Counted from the stretch's first letter, positions 37,211 to 46,473 are shown. The stretch: 64,000 bases of DNA from Delftia acidovorans (GCA_031286585.1 JAITUC010000030.1:1-64000), one strand, 5' to 3'. Made by a program: numbers and translations. The notes: generated from the letters alone by a model not told the origin.

Positions 37211-37612
37211 TCAAACGCAAGCCCCGCACGCCAATCCCGCCGCCACGCCCTCATCCGCAAACCGCTTGGCCGCCTTGAGCAGATAGCTCACGGCATAGAG
37301 GATGGGGTCGTCGGCCTCGTCGCCATTCAGATGGTCCACCACCTCGATGGCATAGCCCAGGTTCACCGCCGTGTCGTGCAGCAGGCCCAGCAATTCCGCG
37401 TCCTGCGGCTCCAGCGACTGCGCCTGATCGGCCTTGGCGTAGTAGATGCGCAGCAGGTCGCGGCAGACGCAGTTGATGGCCGTGACTTTGTGGCTAGCGA
37501 GCAGGTCCAGAACGTCCAGGGCGGCGCCCATGTGCAGGACGGCGTCTATGGCGAGGTCGTCGAGCCGAGGCGCGGCAGAGGTCGCCGATGAAGGATCGGG
37601 ATGATGAGGCAT
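37211..37612 (-). CDS. Hypothetical protein
   Basis: 133 residues from ATG 37612. Mostly helical: LDDLAIDAVLHMGAALDVLDLLASH, a Cys pair in INCVCRDLLRIYYAK, and a C-terminal helix DPILYAVSYLLKAAKRFADEG followed by GLACGACV. It may be a small sensory or DUF3077-like protein, but I do not recognise it with confidence. The frame stays open far upstream, yet that part does not read like protein. Confidence 0.55.
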   Translation of the reverse strand: MPHHPDPSSATSAAPRLDDLAIDAVLHMGAALDVLDLLASHKVTAINCVCRDLLRIYYAKADQAQSLEPQDAELLGLLHDTAVNLGYAIEVVDHLNGDEADDPILYAVSYLLKAAKRFADEGVAAGLACGACV

Positions 37613-37715
37613 CCTGCGATGCTCGTTGAATCGGCAACGGGCGTCTCTACGGAATTCGTGGAACGGAAGGCAAGCTAGGATGGTTGTCTTCGGCTTGGAT
37701 ACGACAATGGCGGCC

Positions 37716-37860
37716 ACCCGTGGAAATGTCTCACCGGATTGCGCAAATCCTCGGCGAGCCGACTGCGCACCTTTGCTGCGAGGACGATGATCTTGCCGAA
37801 GTGATACTGGCGTGGAGCAAGCTGGCTCGCGGCGGTCGGGCTCAGGCGAAAAAGCTGTAT
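37716..37860 (+). pseudogene. Remnant of an XRE-type regulator (C-terminal end)
   Basis: The frame encodes VEMSHRIAQILGEPTAHL and CEDDDLAEVILAWSKLA, the end of the helix-turn-helix and the acidic tail of XRE regulators. The N-terminal helices needed for DNA binding are missing upstream, and the frame downstream turns into random sequence. The whole non-coding stretch 37613-38050 contains this and a hairpin only. Confidence 0.6.
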
Positions 37861-38002
37861 TGGGGTTGGTGGCTGGGCGGTAGGGGTGAACGCCCGGGCA
37901 GCCGCTATGACGGGATGTCGGCAGGATTGGACGACAAGAGATCACTGACTGCGTATCGATATCGTCAAAGAGGCGGCCTTCTCAGACGACGGCAAACGGC
38001 CA

Positions 38003-38041
38003 GGAGCAGACACCCATATTGTCAAAACGAATGTCTGCTCC
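38003..38041 (-). terminator. Inverted repeat downstream of the old yellow enzyme gene
   Basis: GGAGCAGACA (38003-38012) and TGTCTGCTCC (38032-38041) are perfect 10-bp arms with a 19-nt loop, 10 bp after the stop of the leftward operon. No T-tract is seen. Probable transcript end. Confidence 0.45.
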
Positions 38042-38050
38042 AGAGCAACG

Positions 38051-39220
38051 TCATGCTTCGGCCAGATCCTCTGCTTCATCGCGTATTGGGAACCAACCGG
38101 GCGTCGCCGAGATCGCCGCCCACAGCTTGTCCGGCACCTGAAGGTCATCAGCCTCCCCTGACATATCCAATGCCGTGTCGATCTCATGATCACGTCCGGC
38201 ATGTGCCAACTCCACCCACCGCACGTTCATCACCAGTCCCTTGCCCACGGCCACCAACGGCAGCCCAAGAGCCACTGCGCGGCGCGCTTGATCAGGTGTG
38301 CGGATTTGGCCCGCGGCCAGCAGCGGCACTCGCCCTGCCACGCGCTCAATGAACTGCTCAGCAGTCGTCTTGCCGCTCTCGTCCTCCAAGCCCCTGTTCT
38401 GCGGCTTGCCCGCCAGCAGGTCGTAGAGCGAGGCGTGCAGATAGTCGATCTGGCCTTCCTTTACTAGCTGGTCCGCCAGTGCCAGTGCATCGCCTATGCG
38501 CAGTGCGCCTTCGCCAGGCTCCTCGGGAGAAATTCGGTAGCCCAGCAGGAATGGACGCTTGGCATGGGCGGCGATCACGCGGCGTACCTCGCGAACCACT
38601 TCGAGTGGGAAGCGCATGCGGTTCTCCAATGAGCCGCCCCATGAATCCGTGCGTTGATTGAATAGCGGCGAGAGAAAGTTCTGGATCAGAAACCCATGGG
38701 CACCATGCAGCTCCACGCCGTCAAAGCCCGCCTCGATGGCGCGGCGAGTGGCTTCGCCGAAATCGCGGATCACGGCCAGGATTTCTTCATGGCTCAGGGC
38801 TCGGCTGGCGAGGTTGCCGTCATTGAACGGCCCCTTGGGCGCAGCCAAGCTGCTCGCGCTGACAAGTTCACCCTTCGGGGTCAGGCTGGGCACGGCCTTG
38901 TTGCCGGCGTGGAAGATTTGCAGCACGGCGAACGCGCCGCCGCTTTTTGCGGCCTGGGCCAGTTTACGCAGGCTGGGGATGAAGCGGTCATCATAGGCCG
39001 CGAACTCACCGGTGAAGCCGATGCCGCTGGGCTGCACATGGGTGCAACCCGTGAGCACCAGGCCCACGCCCTGGGCACGGGCACGGTAGTAGGCCAGTTC
39101 CTGCTCGGAGATGGTTTCGTCTGAGTTGGCTGACCAGGTAGTCATGGGGGCCATCACCACGCGATTGCGCAGCGTAAGGCCATTGGCGAAGGCAAAGGGC
39201 TGGAACAGGGTATCAGTCAT
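38051..39220 (-). CDS. Old yellow enzyme-like NADH:flavin oxidoreductase
   Basis: 389 residues, a TIM-barrel flavoenzyme. It starts LFQPFAFANGLTLRNRVVMAPMTTWSA (FMN site). HAGNKAV, FDGVELHGAHGFLIQNFLSPLFNQRTDSWGGSLENRMRF and the C-terminal VAVGKGLVMN follow, as in the NemA/YqiG group. Such enzymes reduce activated alkenes, nitro compounds or electrophiles with NAD(P)H. It is the last gene of a three-gene operon opposite a LysR regulator. Confidence 0.9.
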   Translation of the reverse strand: MTDTLFQPFAFANGLTLRNRVVMAPMTTWSANSDETISEQELAYYRARAQGVGLVLTGCTHVQPSGIGFTGEFAAYDDRFIPSLRKLAQAAKSGGAFAVLQIFHAGNKAVPSLTPKGELVSASSLAAPKGPFNDGNLASRALSHEEILAVIRDFGEATRRAIEAGFDGVELHGAHGFLIQNFLSPLFNQRTDSWGGSLENRMRFPLEVVREVRRVIAAHAKRPFLLGYRISPEEPGEGALRIGDALALADQLVKEGQIDYLHASLYDLLAGKPQNRGLEDESGKTTAEQFIERVAGRVPLLAAGQIRTPDQARRAVALGLPLVAVGKGLVMNVRWVELAHAGRDHEIDTALDMSGEADDLQVPDKLWAAISATPGWFPIRDEAEDLAEA

Positions 39221-39290
39221 CGGTACATCGAAATCGGGATGTCAAAGAGTCGGCCTTGGCACGGGGGGTCAGGATGAGGTCATAGGGGGC

Positions 39291-39926
39291 TCAAACGAAG
39301 GCGGGCTTGTCGCCTTCGGTGTTTGGCTTGCTCACGCCCACATTCGCCCGCACCAGCCGCTCGGGATGCAGCACCAGATCGGAGACCAGTGCGGCTACGC
39401 TCTTGCGCGAGACCTCGGTGCCCTTGAAAGGCTCGTTTCTGGCGGTGGTCTCGTAGTCCACCTCGTCCTCGTCCTGCAACCAGGCGGCACGCAGGATGGT
39501 GTAGTCGGTGCCGGATGCTTCGATCAGGTCGGCCGACTTGCGATACGGCGGTAGGTACTGGCCGATCTCGCGGCGGTTCCACTCGCCGAACTTGCCCGGC
39601 ACTTCGTCATAAATGCCCAGCGAGTTCACAAAGATCAGTCGCTTGACGCCATTGGACTGCATGGCAGCTAGGATGCGCTCGGTCTGCACGTCCACTTCGC
39701 CGGCCAGATTGGCATAGACCACGTCCTGACCCTCCATGATCTCAGCCAGGAATTTCCTGTCCATCACATCGCCGATGACAACCTTGGCGTTGGCCGGCTC
39801 GTGGCCGCTCAGCTTCTTGGGGTCACGCACCAGAAGGGTCTGTTCGACATCCTTTTGTTCGCCCAGCATCTGGACAGCCGAGCGGGCAATCTGGCCGCTG
39901 GCGCCCAGGATCAACACTTTGGTCAT
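39291..39926 (-). CDS. NAD(P)-binding atypical short-chain dehydrogenase
   Basis: 211 residues from ATG 39926. The N-terminal [14 protein letters not shown] is the GxxGxxA dinucleotide site of atypical (a5-type) SDR proteins. [36 protein letters not shown] and [10 protein letters not shown] are the family landmarks. These proteins bind NAD(P)H as reductases or redox sensors. It is the middle gene of the operon. The frame is open upstream, but only from this ATG does it match the family. Confidence 0.85.
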   Translation of the reverse strand: MTKVLILGASGQIARSAVQMLGEQKDVEQTLLVRDPKKLSGHEPANAKVVIGDVMDRKFLAEIMEGQDVVYANLAGEVDVQTERILAAMQSNGVKRLIFVNSLGIYDEVPGKFGEWNRREIGQYLPPYRKSADLIEASGTDYTILRAAWLQDEDEVDYETTARNEPFKGTEVSRKSVAALVSDLVLHPERLVRANVGVSKPNTEGDKPAFV

Positions 39927-39940
39927 GGTGTCGTCTCGGA

Positions 39941-40858
39941 TCAGAGATTGGCCTGGAAGAAGGGCACCAGCTTGGACAACGCCTGGCCCACTGGGCCTGG
40001 CTGGTCGTACAACTCGTAGTGCGAAGCACCCTCGACGACCACCAGCTCCTTGACCTTCGATGCAGCGCGCGCATAAATCTCCAGACCGTCGCGATAGGCG
40101 CCAAACCCACCCGGCTTGTCGCCAACCACCACCAGCATCGGCGTTGTCAGCAGGGTCTCGGCCAGATGAAACGCGTCCCAAGCGGCGGAGGCCGCTCGGC
40201 GCGAGAACAGACCGCGGGTGCCAGCGTTGTCGTTGACGCAGCGATTGCGGTAGTAGTCGGTCGCACCGAGCACGTCAATGTCCGTCATGCCCGCCTGAAC
40301 TGCTGCATCCATCGAGGGGGGCACGAACAAATCGACCTTGAGCGCCTCGCCTCGGGCCTCGGCGGTGCGCTGCTGGGCCACGGCCTCCATCTGGGCTATG
40401 GGGTCAAAACCGCTGAAGCCCTCGCGGCACAGGCGGCCGTAGTTGACGCCGGTGATGCTGGCCAGTGCCTTGATGCGGCGCTCGATCATGGTCGCGTTGA
40501 TGGCATAGCCACCGCCGCCGCAGATGCCCAATGCGCCGATGCGGTAGGCATCCACATAGGGCAAGGTGACCAGATAGTCCGTGACGCGGCTGAAGTCCTC
40601 GACGGCCATGGCCGGGTCTTCGGTGTAGCGGGGCATGCCGCCGCTCTGCCCTTGCGTGCTGCGGTCGAAGGCGATGACGACAAACCCGGCTTCCGCCAAT
40701 GCCTTGCCGTAAACGTTTCCGGCGGTCTGCTCCTTGCAGCTACCGATGGGATGGGCACTGATGATGGCCGGATATTTCCGGCTTTCGTCAAAGTTGGGCG
40801 GGAAGTACAGGTCGGCAGCAATATCCCAGTAGGTGGTCTTGATCTTGACGCTTTGCAT
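39941..40858 (-). CDS. Alpha/beta hydrolase (YcjY-like) with a Cys-type nucleophile elbow
   Basis: 305 residues. [46 protein letters not shown] is shown here by its two parts [11 protein letters not shown] and [15 protein letters not shown]. The nucleophile elbow reads GICGGGG, with Cys where most hydrolases have Ser, as in dienelactone hydrolases. The late His is in [11 protein letters not shown]. First gene of the operon, divergent from the LysR regulator. Confidence 0.85.
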   Translation of the reverse strand: MQSVKIKTTYWDIAADLYFPPNFDESRKYPAIISAHPIGSCKEQTAGNVYGKALAEAGFVVIAFDRSTQGQSGGMPRYTEDPAMAVEDFSRVTDYLVTLPYVDAYRIGALGICGGGGYAINATMIERRIKALASITGVNYGRLCREGFSGFDPIAQMEAVAQQRTAEARGEALKVDLFVPPSMDAAVQAGMTDIDVLGATDYYRNRCVNDNAGTRGLFSRRAASAAWDAFHLAETLLTTPMLVVVGDKPGGFGAYRDGLEIYARAASKVKELVVVEGASHYELYDQPGPVGQALSKLVPFFQANL

Positions 40859-40941
40859 GAAGTTCTCCAGTGGTGGTGTGGAATGGCTTCAATGTTAGGA
40901 ACGGGATTGGTTTTAATAAATAGTCCATCAAAGACATGAGT

Positions 40942-40953
40942 GTTTAGATAAAC
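40942..40953. promoter_or_regulatory. Dyad in the LysR/hydrolase divergent promoter
   Basis: GTTTA-GA-TAAAC (40942-40953) with an overlapping TTAG-N5-CTAA lies just before the LysR start, in a 103-bp A/T-rich intergenic region (40859-40961). It is a likely LysR operator. Confidence 0.5.
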
Positions 40954-40961
40954 TAACCAAT

Positions 40962-41885
40962 ATGCCCATTGAGCCCTCTCTTGTCTCCTCCCTGACCTGG
41001 TTCGCCCACATCGCCCGCCACCGTAGCTTCACCAAGGCTGCCACGGAGATGGAAGTGACGCGGGCGGCCCTGTCCCAGCACCTGAAGGGGCTGGAACAGC
41101 ACCTGAACGTGCGGCTGCTCAATCGCACGACGCGGGACATGTCATTGACCGAGGAGGGGCAACGCCTGCTGGATGTCCTGCAACCGGCACTGACGGCCAT
41201 CGAGCGGGCGGTATCGGAAATCGGAGAGGCCCATGCAGAGCCCACGGGCCTGATCCGCATGAACTCTTCGCGTGTCGCCGCGCGTCTGCTGATCGAGCCG
41301 CAGATGGGGAAGTTCCTGGCACGTTATCCCAAACTGCGGCTGGAGTTGGTGCTGGACGATGGGTTTTCCAACATCGTGGCCGAGGGCCTGGACGCCGGTA
41401 TCCGTCTGGGCGAGAGCCTGGATGAGCACATGGTGGCGGTGCCGATCACACCGCCACTGGAGATGGCAATCGTTGGCTCACCGGAGTATTTCGAGCGGTA
41501 CGGCATGCCCGAAACGCCGGCCGACCTGATGAAACACAACTGCCTCGCCTACCGCTTTACTTCCAGCGGCACGATAGACCGCTGGTCGTTCACGTCTCCC
41601 GATGAAGAAAAACGCACGGTAGTGTTCGAACCTCAGGGCAATGCCGTCTTCAACGATGACGACAGCATGCTGCGCGCGGCTTTGCAGGGGGTGGGGCTGG
41701 TGCAGCACATCGACCTCTGTGTGCGGCGACATCTTGCCGACGGCTCGCTGGTCCGGGTGCTTGCTGCCTGGTGCCCGCCGTTTCCGGGCTTCTATCTGTA
41801 TGTGCCGTCACGGTCGCAGATGCCGGCCAAGACAAGAGCGTTGATGGATTTCCTAGTCGAGCAACGAGAACTTCTGGTGCGGTAG
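40962..41885 (+). CDS. LysR-family transcriptional regulator
   Basis: 307 residues. The N-terminal winged helix-turn-helix is standard: FAHIARHRSFTKAATEMEVTRAALSQHLKGLE and LLNRTTRDMSLTEEG. The effector domain follows (LIRMNSSRVAARLLIEP, VLDDGFSNIVAEGLDAGIRLGE). LysR regulators usually control the divergent unit, here the hydrolase, NAD(P)-binding protein and old yellow enzyme genes. The inducer is unknown but may be an electrophile given the target enzymes. Confidence 0.93.
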   Translation: MPIEPSLVSSLTWFAHIARHRSFTKAATEMEVTRAALSQHLKGLEQHLNVRLLNRTTRDMSLTEEGQRLLDVLQPALTAIERAVSEIGEAHAEPTGLIRMNSSRVAARLLIEPQMGKFLARYPKLRLELVLDDGFSNIVAEGLDAGIRLGESLDEHMVAVPITPPLEMAIVGSPEYFERYGMPETPADLMKHNCLAYRFTSSGTIDRWSFTSPDEEKRTVVFEPQGNAVFNDDDSMLRAALQGVGLVQHIDLCVRRHLADGSLVRVLAAWCPPFPGFYLYVPSRSQMPAKTRALMDFLVEQRELLVR

Positions 41886-42397
41886 GCTCGCGAAGCTATC
41901 TAGGCAGCACAGTGCAAGACATAGAGAAGATCATCCAGTGCGGTCGTTCAAGCACTGTCGGCCTATGTCTGCTCTGGGTCGACAGCCGACTGCTGCCCGC
42001 CAAATTCAGGCTGGTTGCGATCTATGAACTGATGCGCAACGAGCGACAGCGTTCGAACCTGAACCTGCCATAGCCTGCAAGTGCCATTCATTCAGAAACA
42101 GCGACTGGCTACGGAGCAAATTGCATCGAGAGATCCGAAGGCCCTGAAATGCACGTACATCGCATCGGCCGCACAGGCCGTGCCGGTCATAAAGACTTGG
42201 CTCTGAGTCTTGCGACGACGAACGACATGGGCTCGGTCGGAAACATCGAACAGATGCAGGGCACCCGAACATCCTGTCCAGCGGCTACAAACGGATCATC
42301 GACTTTGTCTGCACAGCATTGATGGAAATGCCTCACTGCCACAGGATCTTTGCCGCAGCATCGTTGGACCTTCCGCAACCTACCCGAGAGGTACCCC
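41886..42397. other. Non-coding stretch between lysR and hchA
   Basis: No intact gene. It contains the helicase remnant annotated separately. The rest (41886-42130) shows no protein similarity I can recognise. It reads as a recombination scar. A GAGAGG site directly serves hchA. Confidence 0.55.
42131..42270 (+). pseudogene. DEAD-box RNA helicase remnant (motif VI end)
   Basis: From ATG 42149 the frame reads MHVHRIGRTGRAG, the exact motif VI of DEAD-box helicases, then LALSLATTNDMGSVGNIEQMQG, similar to the DbpA/RhlE stretch after motif VI. The rest of the helicase is absent on both sides. It is therefore a remnant about 40 codons long. Confidence 0.7.
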
Positions 42398-43246
42398 ATG
42401 GCTGAACAAGCGACCCCGGACAAGCAACCTCAACCTGATCCGGCCGAGTTCAATGCGTTCTTTCCATCCCGCTACTCGCTCAGTCAGTTCACGTCGCCCA
42501 AGTCCGACCTGCGGGATGCCGATTACGCGACCCCCTATCAAGGAAGCAAGAAGATCCTGATGATTGGCGCGGACGAGCGCTACCTGCTGACCGACAACGG
42601 CAGCTTCTTTTCCACCGGCAACCATCCCGTCGAGACCTTGCTTCCCATGTACCACCTCGACAAGGCAGGCTTCGCCTTCGACGTGGCAACGGTTTCGGGA
42701 AACCCCGTCAAGTTCGAGTTCTGGGCCATGCCCTCCGAAGACGAGACGGTCAAGGGCTTCTTCGACAAGTACCACCCGCAGCTCAAGCAGCCGCTGTGCC
42801 TGTCGTCTGTGCTTGCGCAGGGCCTGGAGCAATATGCGGCCATCTTCGTGCCTGGCGGGCATGGCGCACTGATCGGCCTGCCCGACAGCCGTGACGTGGG
42901 GGCGGTGCTGGAATGGGCGGCCGCCAACAACCGGTTCGTCATCTCCCTGTGCCACGGCCCTGCCGCCTTCCTCGCGGTTGGCGATAGCGACATCTACCGG
43001 GGCTACAAGATATGTGCCTTCCCCGACGCGCTCGATGCGCAGACTCCCGACATCGGCTACATGCCGGGTCACCTGACCTGGAAGTTCGGCGAAAGGCTCA
43101 AGGCCTTGGGCATCGAGATCGTGAACGATGGCATCTCGGGCGCCGTGCACCGGGACCGGCAGCTCATCACGGGCGACAGCCCGCTGGCTGGCAATGCGCT
43201 CGGCAAGCTTGCCGCCGAAACCTTGCTCGCGGAAGTCGCGGCCTGA
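42398..43246 (+). CDS. hchA: HchA/Hsp31 glyoxalase III and protein deglycase
   Basis: 282 residues from ATG 42398. Close to E. coli Hsp31 throughout: [57 protein letters not shown], the nucleophile loop [11 protein letters not shown] (Cys-His) and [12 protein letters not shown]. Hsp31 turns methylglyoxal into lactate without a cofactor and acts as a stress chaperone and deglycase. It is monocistronic in this context, with a GAGAGG site. Confidence 0.95.
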   Translation: MAEQATPDKQPQPDPAEFNAFFPSRYSLSQFTSPKSDLRDADYATPYQGSKKILMIGADERYLLTDNGSFFSTGNHPVETLLPMYHLDKAGFAFDVATVSGNPVKFEFWAMPSEDETVKGFFDKYHPQLKQPLCLSSVLAQGLEQYAAIFVPGGHGALIGLPDSRDVGAVLEWAAANNRFVISLCHGPAAFLAVGDSDIYRGYKICAFPDALDAQTPDIGYMPGHLTWKFGERLKALGIEIVNDGISGAVHRDRQLITGDSPLAGNALGKLAAETLLAEVAA

Positions 43247-43557
43247 CGTGACCGGAGCAGTGGCGCCGCCAGGTCACGGCCGTTTCGTGCCTTCGTCGGA
43301 CTCCAGCGCTCGGGACGACACGGTGCAGGCCTGCGTTCACCAGTCAGCAGCCACTGCCGGCCGCCCTTTATGCGAGGGGAAGTGCGGCAGCACATAGCCC
43401 CCCGTGCAACGGGGTCGGGGGATGGCCGGGGTCATCGGCTAGGTCGATCATCCTCGCCCTCGACAGTCCCCGCCGAGACACGTCCCCTCTACAGCAAGCA
43501 GAAAAACCTGTCCCCTCCCCAACCCTAGCCCAGCACAAGCCTTGCTAGCCTTGGCAC
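43247..43557. other. Intergenic stretch between hchA and the merR-like gene
   Basis: 311 bp. No gene or repeat recognised. It ends in CCTAGCCCAGCACAAGCCTT and CTAGCC, a region that may hold the MerR-type promoter, but no clear long-spacer -35/-10 pair was found. Confidence 0.4.
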
Positions 43558-44025
43558 ATGCTGATCTCCGAACTCGCCCAGCTCACGGGCGTCTCCATCC
43601 ACGCGCTGCGCCACTACGAGCGCGCGGGCCTGCTCAAGCCCCGGCGCCTGCCCAATGGCTACCGCGACTATCCGCGCTCGGCCCGGCGCGAGGTGGTGTT
43701 CATCGCCATGTCCCGCGCGCTGGGGTTCGGGCTGCCGCGCATTGCGGAGAACCTGCGCGCCTGGCGTGCGGGGCGCATAGGTCCCGGTGACCTGGCCGAT
43801 GCCGTGCAGCAGCGCGTGCAGGAGATAGACGAACATATCGCCGCGCTGCAGGCCCAGCGCGCCCAGGCCCTGGACCATGTGCAGTGGCTGCGCGCCCGCC
43901 AGGCCGAGCTGGATCTGGCGCAGACGGCACCGGCCCCAGCCAGCACCCCCGACAAACCCGCCGCGCCCTGGCCGCGCGTGCGCCGTGCCGCTTCACCCAC
44001 CACGAAGGAGACAAGCCATGACTGA
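43558..44025 (+). CDS. MerR-family regulator
   Basis: 155 residues. MLISELAQLTGVSIHALRHYERAGLLKPRRLPNGYRDYP, shown here as the opening MLISELAQLTGVS and the wing HYERAGLLKPRR, is the MerR DNA-binding part. It is followed by a coiled-coil dimer helix (RVQEIDEHIAALQAQRAQAL) and a short Pro/Ala tail without the Cys set for metal sensing. It overlaps the thioesterase gene by 8 bp and probably regulates it. Confidence 0.92.
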   Translation: MLISELAQLTGVSIHALRHYERAGLLKPRRLPNGYRDYPRSARREVVFIAMSRALGFGLPRIAENLRAWRAGRIGPGDLADAVQQRVQEIDEHIAALQAQRAQALDHVQWLRARQAELDLAQTAPAPASTPDKPAAPWPRVRRAASPTTKETSHD

Positions 44026-44473
44026 GCCGACCACCCACCCCACCCCATCCACCCAGGCCCTGCAGAACGCCGTGCTGGCCATGCCCATGGCGCGCACCCT
44101 GGGCCTGCGCTTTGTGCATGCCGAGCCCGGCGCCACCGAGCTGGAGATGCCGATTGCCGATGCACTGTGCTTTCAGCCGGGCCAGTTGCAGGCCACGGCG
44201 ATCTTTGCGCTGGGCGATTTTGCGGCGGTGTCGGCCGCAGGTTCACTGCTGCCTGCAGGCTGGGCCAATGCCACGGTGGACGGCAGCGTGAAGCTCTTCG
44301 CCCCCGCACGCGGCACCCACCTGCGGGCGCGCGGCCGCGTGGTGGATGCCGGCCGCGTGCTCAGCATCTGCGCGGCGGACCTGTATGCGGTGGCCGAGGA
44401 TGGTCATGAAACGCATTGCGCGACCTGGCTGGGGACGGCGCGCAATCTGGAGCCCAGGCCGGCGCGGGCCTGA
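44018..44473 (+). CDS. PaaI-like hot-dog thioesterase
   Basis: 151 residues from ATG 44018, behind GAAGGAG. Hot-dog fold landmarks: ARTLGLRFVHAEPGATELEMPI, the active-site helix ATAIFALGDFAAVSAAGSLLPAG, ATVDGSVKLFAPARG and RGRVVDAGRVLSICAADLYAV. It belongs to the PaaI/acyl-CoA thioesterase group. It is the target-like partner of the MerR gene that overlaps it. Confidence 0.83.
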   Translation: MTEPTTHPTPSTQALQNAVLAMPMARTLGLRFVHAEPGATELEMPIADALCFQPGQLQATAIFALGDFAAVSAAGSLLPAGWANATVDGSVKLFAPARGTHLRARGRVVDAGRVLSICAADLYAVAEDGHETHCATWLGTARNLEPRPARA

Positions 44474-44498
44474 GGGCGCTCCCGCCGCCTCCCCACCC

Positions 44499-44560
44499 CG
44501 TATGTCAACGCCTGCGTCGTGGCGGTTGCGGGGCTGCAAGGTTGTCGAAGGGCAGACGAC
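44499..44560 (+). repeat. Copy of the dispersed repeat, left of the AT-rich island
   Basis: CGTATGTCAACGCCTGCGTC followed by GTGGCGGTTGCGGGG matches, on this strand, the reverse complement of 35703-35784. Downstream bases diverge (GTTGTCGAAGGGCAGAC). It lies between the thioesterase gene and the island. Confidence 0.75.
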
Positions 44561-44579
44561 CTCGCCAAGGCCACCACGG

Positions 44580-45881
44580 CTACAAGCTTTCCTTCAAGCC
44601 AATCTTCTCTTCAGATAGAGACTCTCGCCTATTGAGAATAAGCAATACCAACATCACACAGGACATGAGAGAAGAAAACGAGAAAATATAGTTGATCATG
44701 GAATAACTGGAGCCATGGAAGCCCAATGACATTGGAGCAAAAAATATCACTGCATAAATGGTCCAAAAAATCATTCTTGATGACCAATAAAGACCTAGCC
44801 CGCCAGAAATTGCTGCCGCATAGAAGAACACCACGTCCGTGATTCCTTTGCACACCAAGGAAAGGAAACCTTCACCGACAATTTGAGAACCATTTGCCTT
44901 CGATACTTCATAGAACAGCATGAATACAAACAATGCAACAGCTGGAATAATGGCACATAAAATCATCAATGACGATAAATCTTTGATGAACTGAAATTGC
45001 ACTGCCCATTTTCCACGATTTTTGGATATCTCCATTGCCAGAAGAGCACAGACTCCCATGGCAGGCAGTTCTGCCAGCAGCAATATGGCAGAAGCTTGAG
45101 ATTGAATTGCAGAATACATTGCACCCAGCCCTGCAACAGACATTGACAATATATAAAGCAGATATTTCCCAAAGAACGCATTGGCATAGCCAGGGATCAA
45201 GACGGAAAATATTCTTCTGCCAGGCAATCCAAGAAAATTGAATGAAAATCCGAATTGACAGTATTTCCGCATCAAAGCATATGCCGCAACGGAAAAAATG
45301 ATGTCACTGAACAGATAGGCCAGAGCAACCGAATCATCACTCATCCACTCATTCTTCCCAAGCAGCACCAGCACAACAATCACACAGGCTGCATGGAAAA
45401 AAACCTGCCACATTCTGAATTTTGCAACGATGGCAGTATGTGATCTTGACTCAAGAACGCAGCCGCATACATTGATGATTCCGAAGAAGGGAATACACAG
45501 AATTATCAATCTTGCCTGGGATATGGCCCCATCCAATAGTTCCTCTGGCAAGCCGGATATCAGGGTTTTCGAGATAACCGGAAGCCAATACACCAGAATA
45601 AAACAAAACCCGGTGTACAGGAATACCATCCAAAACAGCAAACTGATGAGCGAGTCCGATTGCTCCTTATCTTTGCTGGCAGACATTTCCGCAAAAAAGA
45701 TGGCGCCAATACTCGCCGGCAATACAAAGAAAAGTGAAGCAAAGGAAAGGGCTATGCTGAATTGGGCAACGAGAGTCGAGCTATAAAAACTAATGGCAAA
45801 AATGGTGACCATGGAGGCAAGCGGCGGGGCGGCGCGCCCAACTGCGAGGTCAAATACCCGCTTTGCATCACCAGGCATCAT
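44580..45881 (-). CDS. MATE-like polytopic membrane exporter in an AT-rich island
   Basis: 433 residues from ATG 45881, overlapping the upstream gene by 4 bp. It has about twelve hydrophobic helices without large soluble loops, a layout of MATE or MOP-clan flippases (start MVTIFAISFYSSTLVAQFSI, two six-helix halves). I cannot name the substrate. Codons are rich in A/T, Ile, Lys and Phe, quite unlike the surrounding genes, which points to foreign origin. It should export or flip whatever the two partner genes make. Confidence 0.7.
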   Translation of the reverse strand: MMPGDAKRVFDLAVGRAAPPLASMVTIFAISFYSSTLVAQFSIALSFASLFFVLPASIGAIFFAEMSASKDKEQSDSLISLLFWMVFLYTGFCFILVYWLPVISKTLISGLPEELLDGAISQARLIILCIPFFGIINVCGCVLESRSHTAIVAKFRMWQVFFHAACVIVVLVLLGKNEWMSDDSVALAYLFSDIIFSVAAYALMRKYCQFGFSFNFLGLPGRRIFSVLIPGYANAFFGKYLLYILSMSVAGLGAMYSAIQSQASAILLLAELPAMGVCALLAMEISKNRGKWAVQFQFIKDLSSLMILCAIIPAVALFVFMLFYEVSKANGSQIVGEGFLSLVCKGITDVVFFYAAAISGGLGLYWSSRMIFWTIYAVIFFAPMSLGFHGSSYSMINYIFSFSSLMSCVMLVLLILNRRESLSEEKIGLKESL

Positions 45882-46315
45882 ACCTGACCTTCCTCCGCAG
45901 AATCAAAACCCATGATATATGACCCGAATTCTTTGAAATGGAGATCCTGGGTTATTTTGAAGGAGTCATGCATTTTTTTATTATCCTCCGGACCTCTCAT
46001 TCCGAAGTATGGATAATGATGAAAATAATGACCAAATATATTGTAGCAATCCTTGAAATATTTCTCCGTGTCCAAAATATGATGATGCCATATTTCATCA
46101 ATTTCCGAAGAAGGAGGTATATGGTCGTAGGATTGATAGTATTTTCTATTTATCCATAGGAAATTTTTATAGTAACGAATGGCCATCTCCAATGCGTCAT
46201 TGCTCCACAATATTGCAATATTAGGATCAGGCTGCGTCAACTTCAAAAATAGCATACTGAAATCCATCGACTCTATATATATTCTTGACTGTTCCAAATC
46301 AGGCTTGACCAACAC
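45878..46315 (-). CDS. GRDP-like (glycine-rich domain protein-like) small His-rich protein
   Basis: 145 residues from GTG 46315, which has GAGGTG a few bases upstream. It contains YHHIPPSSEIDEIWHHHILDT in part (SSEIDEIWHHHIL), followed by DTEKYFKDCYNIFGHYFHHYPYFG. This fits the core of the GRDP-like family, in which Trp-x-x-His and a later His cluster recur. The many His residues could bind metal. It is coupled to the MATE-like gene by ATGA overlap. Its role in bacteria is unknown; enzyme or binding protein for an exported product is a guess. Confidence 0.65.
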   Translation of the reverse strand: MLVKPDLEQSRIYIESMDFSMLFLKLTQPDPNIAILWSNDALEMAIRYYKNFLWINRKYYQSYDHIPPSSEIDEIWHHHILDTEKYFKDCYNIFGHYFHHYPYFGMRGPEDNKKMHDSFKITQDLHFKEFGSYIMGFDSAEEGQV

Positions 46316-46353
46316 GTTTCACCTCATATATTTCATGTGATGTTTTAACAATG

Positions 46354-46379
46354 AAAAAGGGGCATTTGCCCCTTTTTTT
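46354..46379 (-). terminator. Strong hairpin after the mini-ORF, before the GRDP-like gene
   Basis: AAAAAGGGGC (46354-46363) and GCCCCTTTTT (46368-46377) pair around a 4-nt loop, with T/A tracts on both sides, so it works in both directions. On the minus strand it follows the mini-ORF immediately; the stop codon lies in the A/T tract. It could act as an attenuator between the short ORF and the two genes below. Confidence 0.8.
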
Positions 46380-46473
46380 AAGTATGGTCAGGCCATCTGC
46401 CTTCGCAATGCTGACCAGTTGCCATTTTTTGGCCGGACACGCATTTCATGATTTTTCTCTTCTGGATTTTCAT
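46378..46473 (-). CDS. Candidate 31-residue peptide gene
   Basis: ATG 46473 has an AGAGGA site 5 nt upstream, one of the best in this region. The peptide begins MKIQKRKIMKCV, has two Cys, one Trp, and ends WPDHT. A second in-frame ATG would give 23 residues. The stop lies inside the hairpin terminator. Being short, positively charged and followed by a terminator and then two coupled genes, it resembles a precursor or leader peptide. No homology is known to me, so it may not be a real gene. Confidence 0.4.
   Translation of the reverse strand: MKIQKRKIMKCVSGQKMATGQHCEGRWPDHT

Noticed and set aside
37613..37945. Upstream extension of the hypothetical gene on the minus strand
   Set aside because: The extra residues are Arg/Pro-rich, without structure, and run opposite the XRE remnant.
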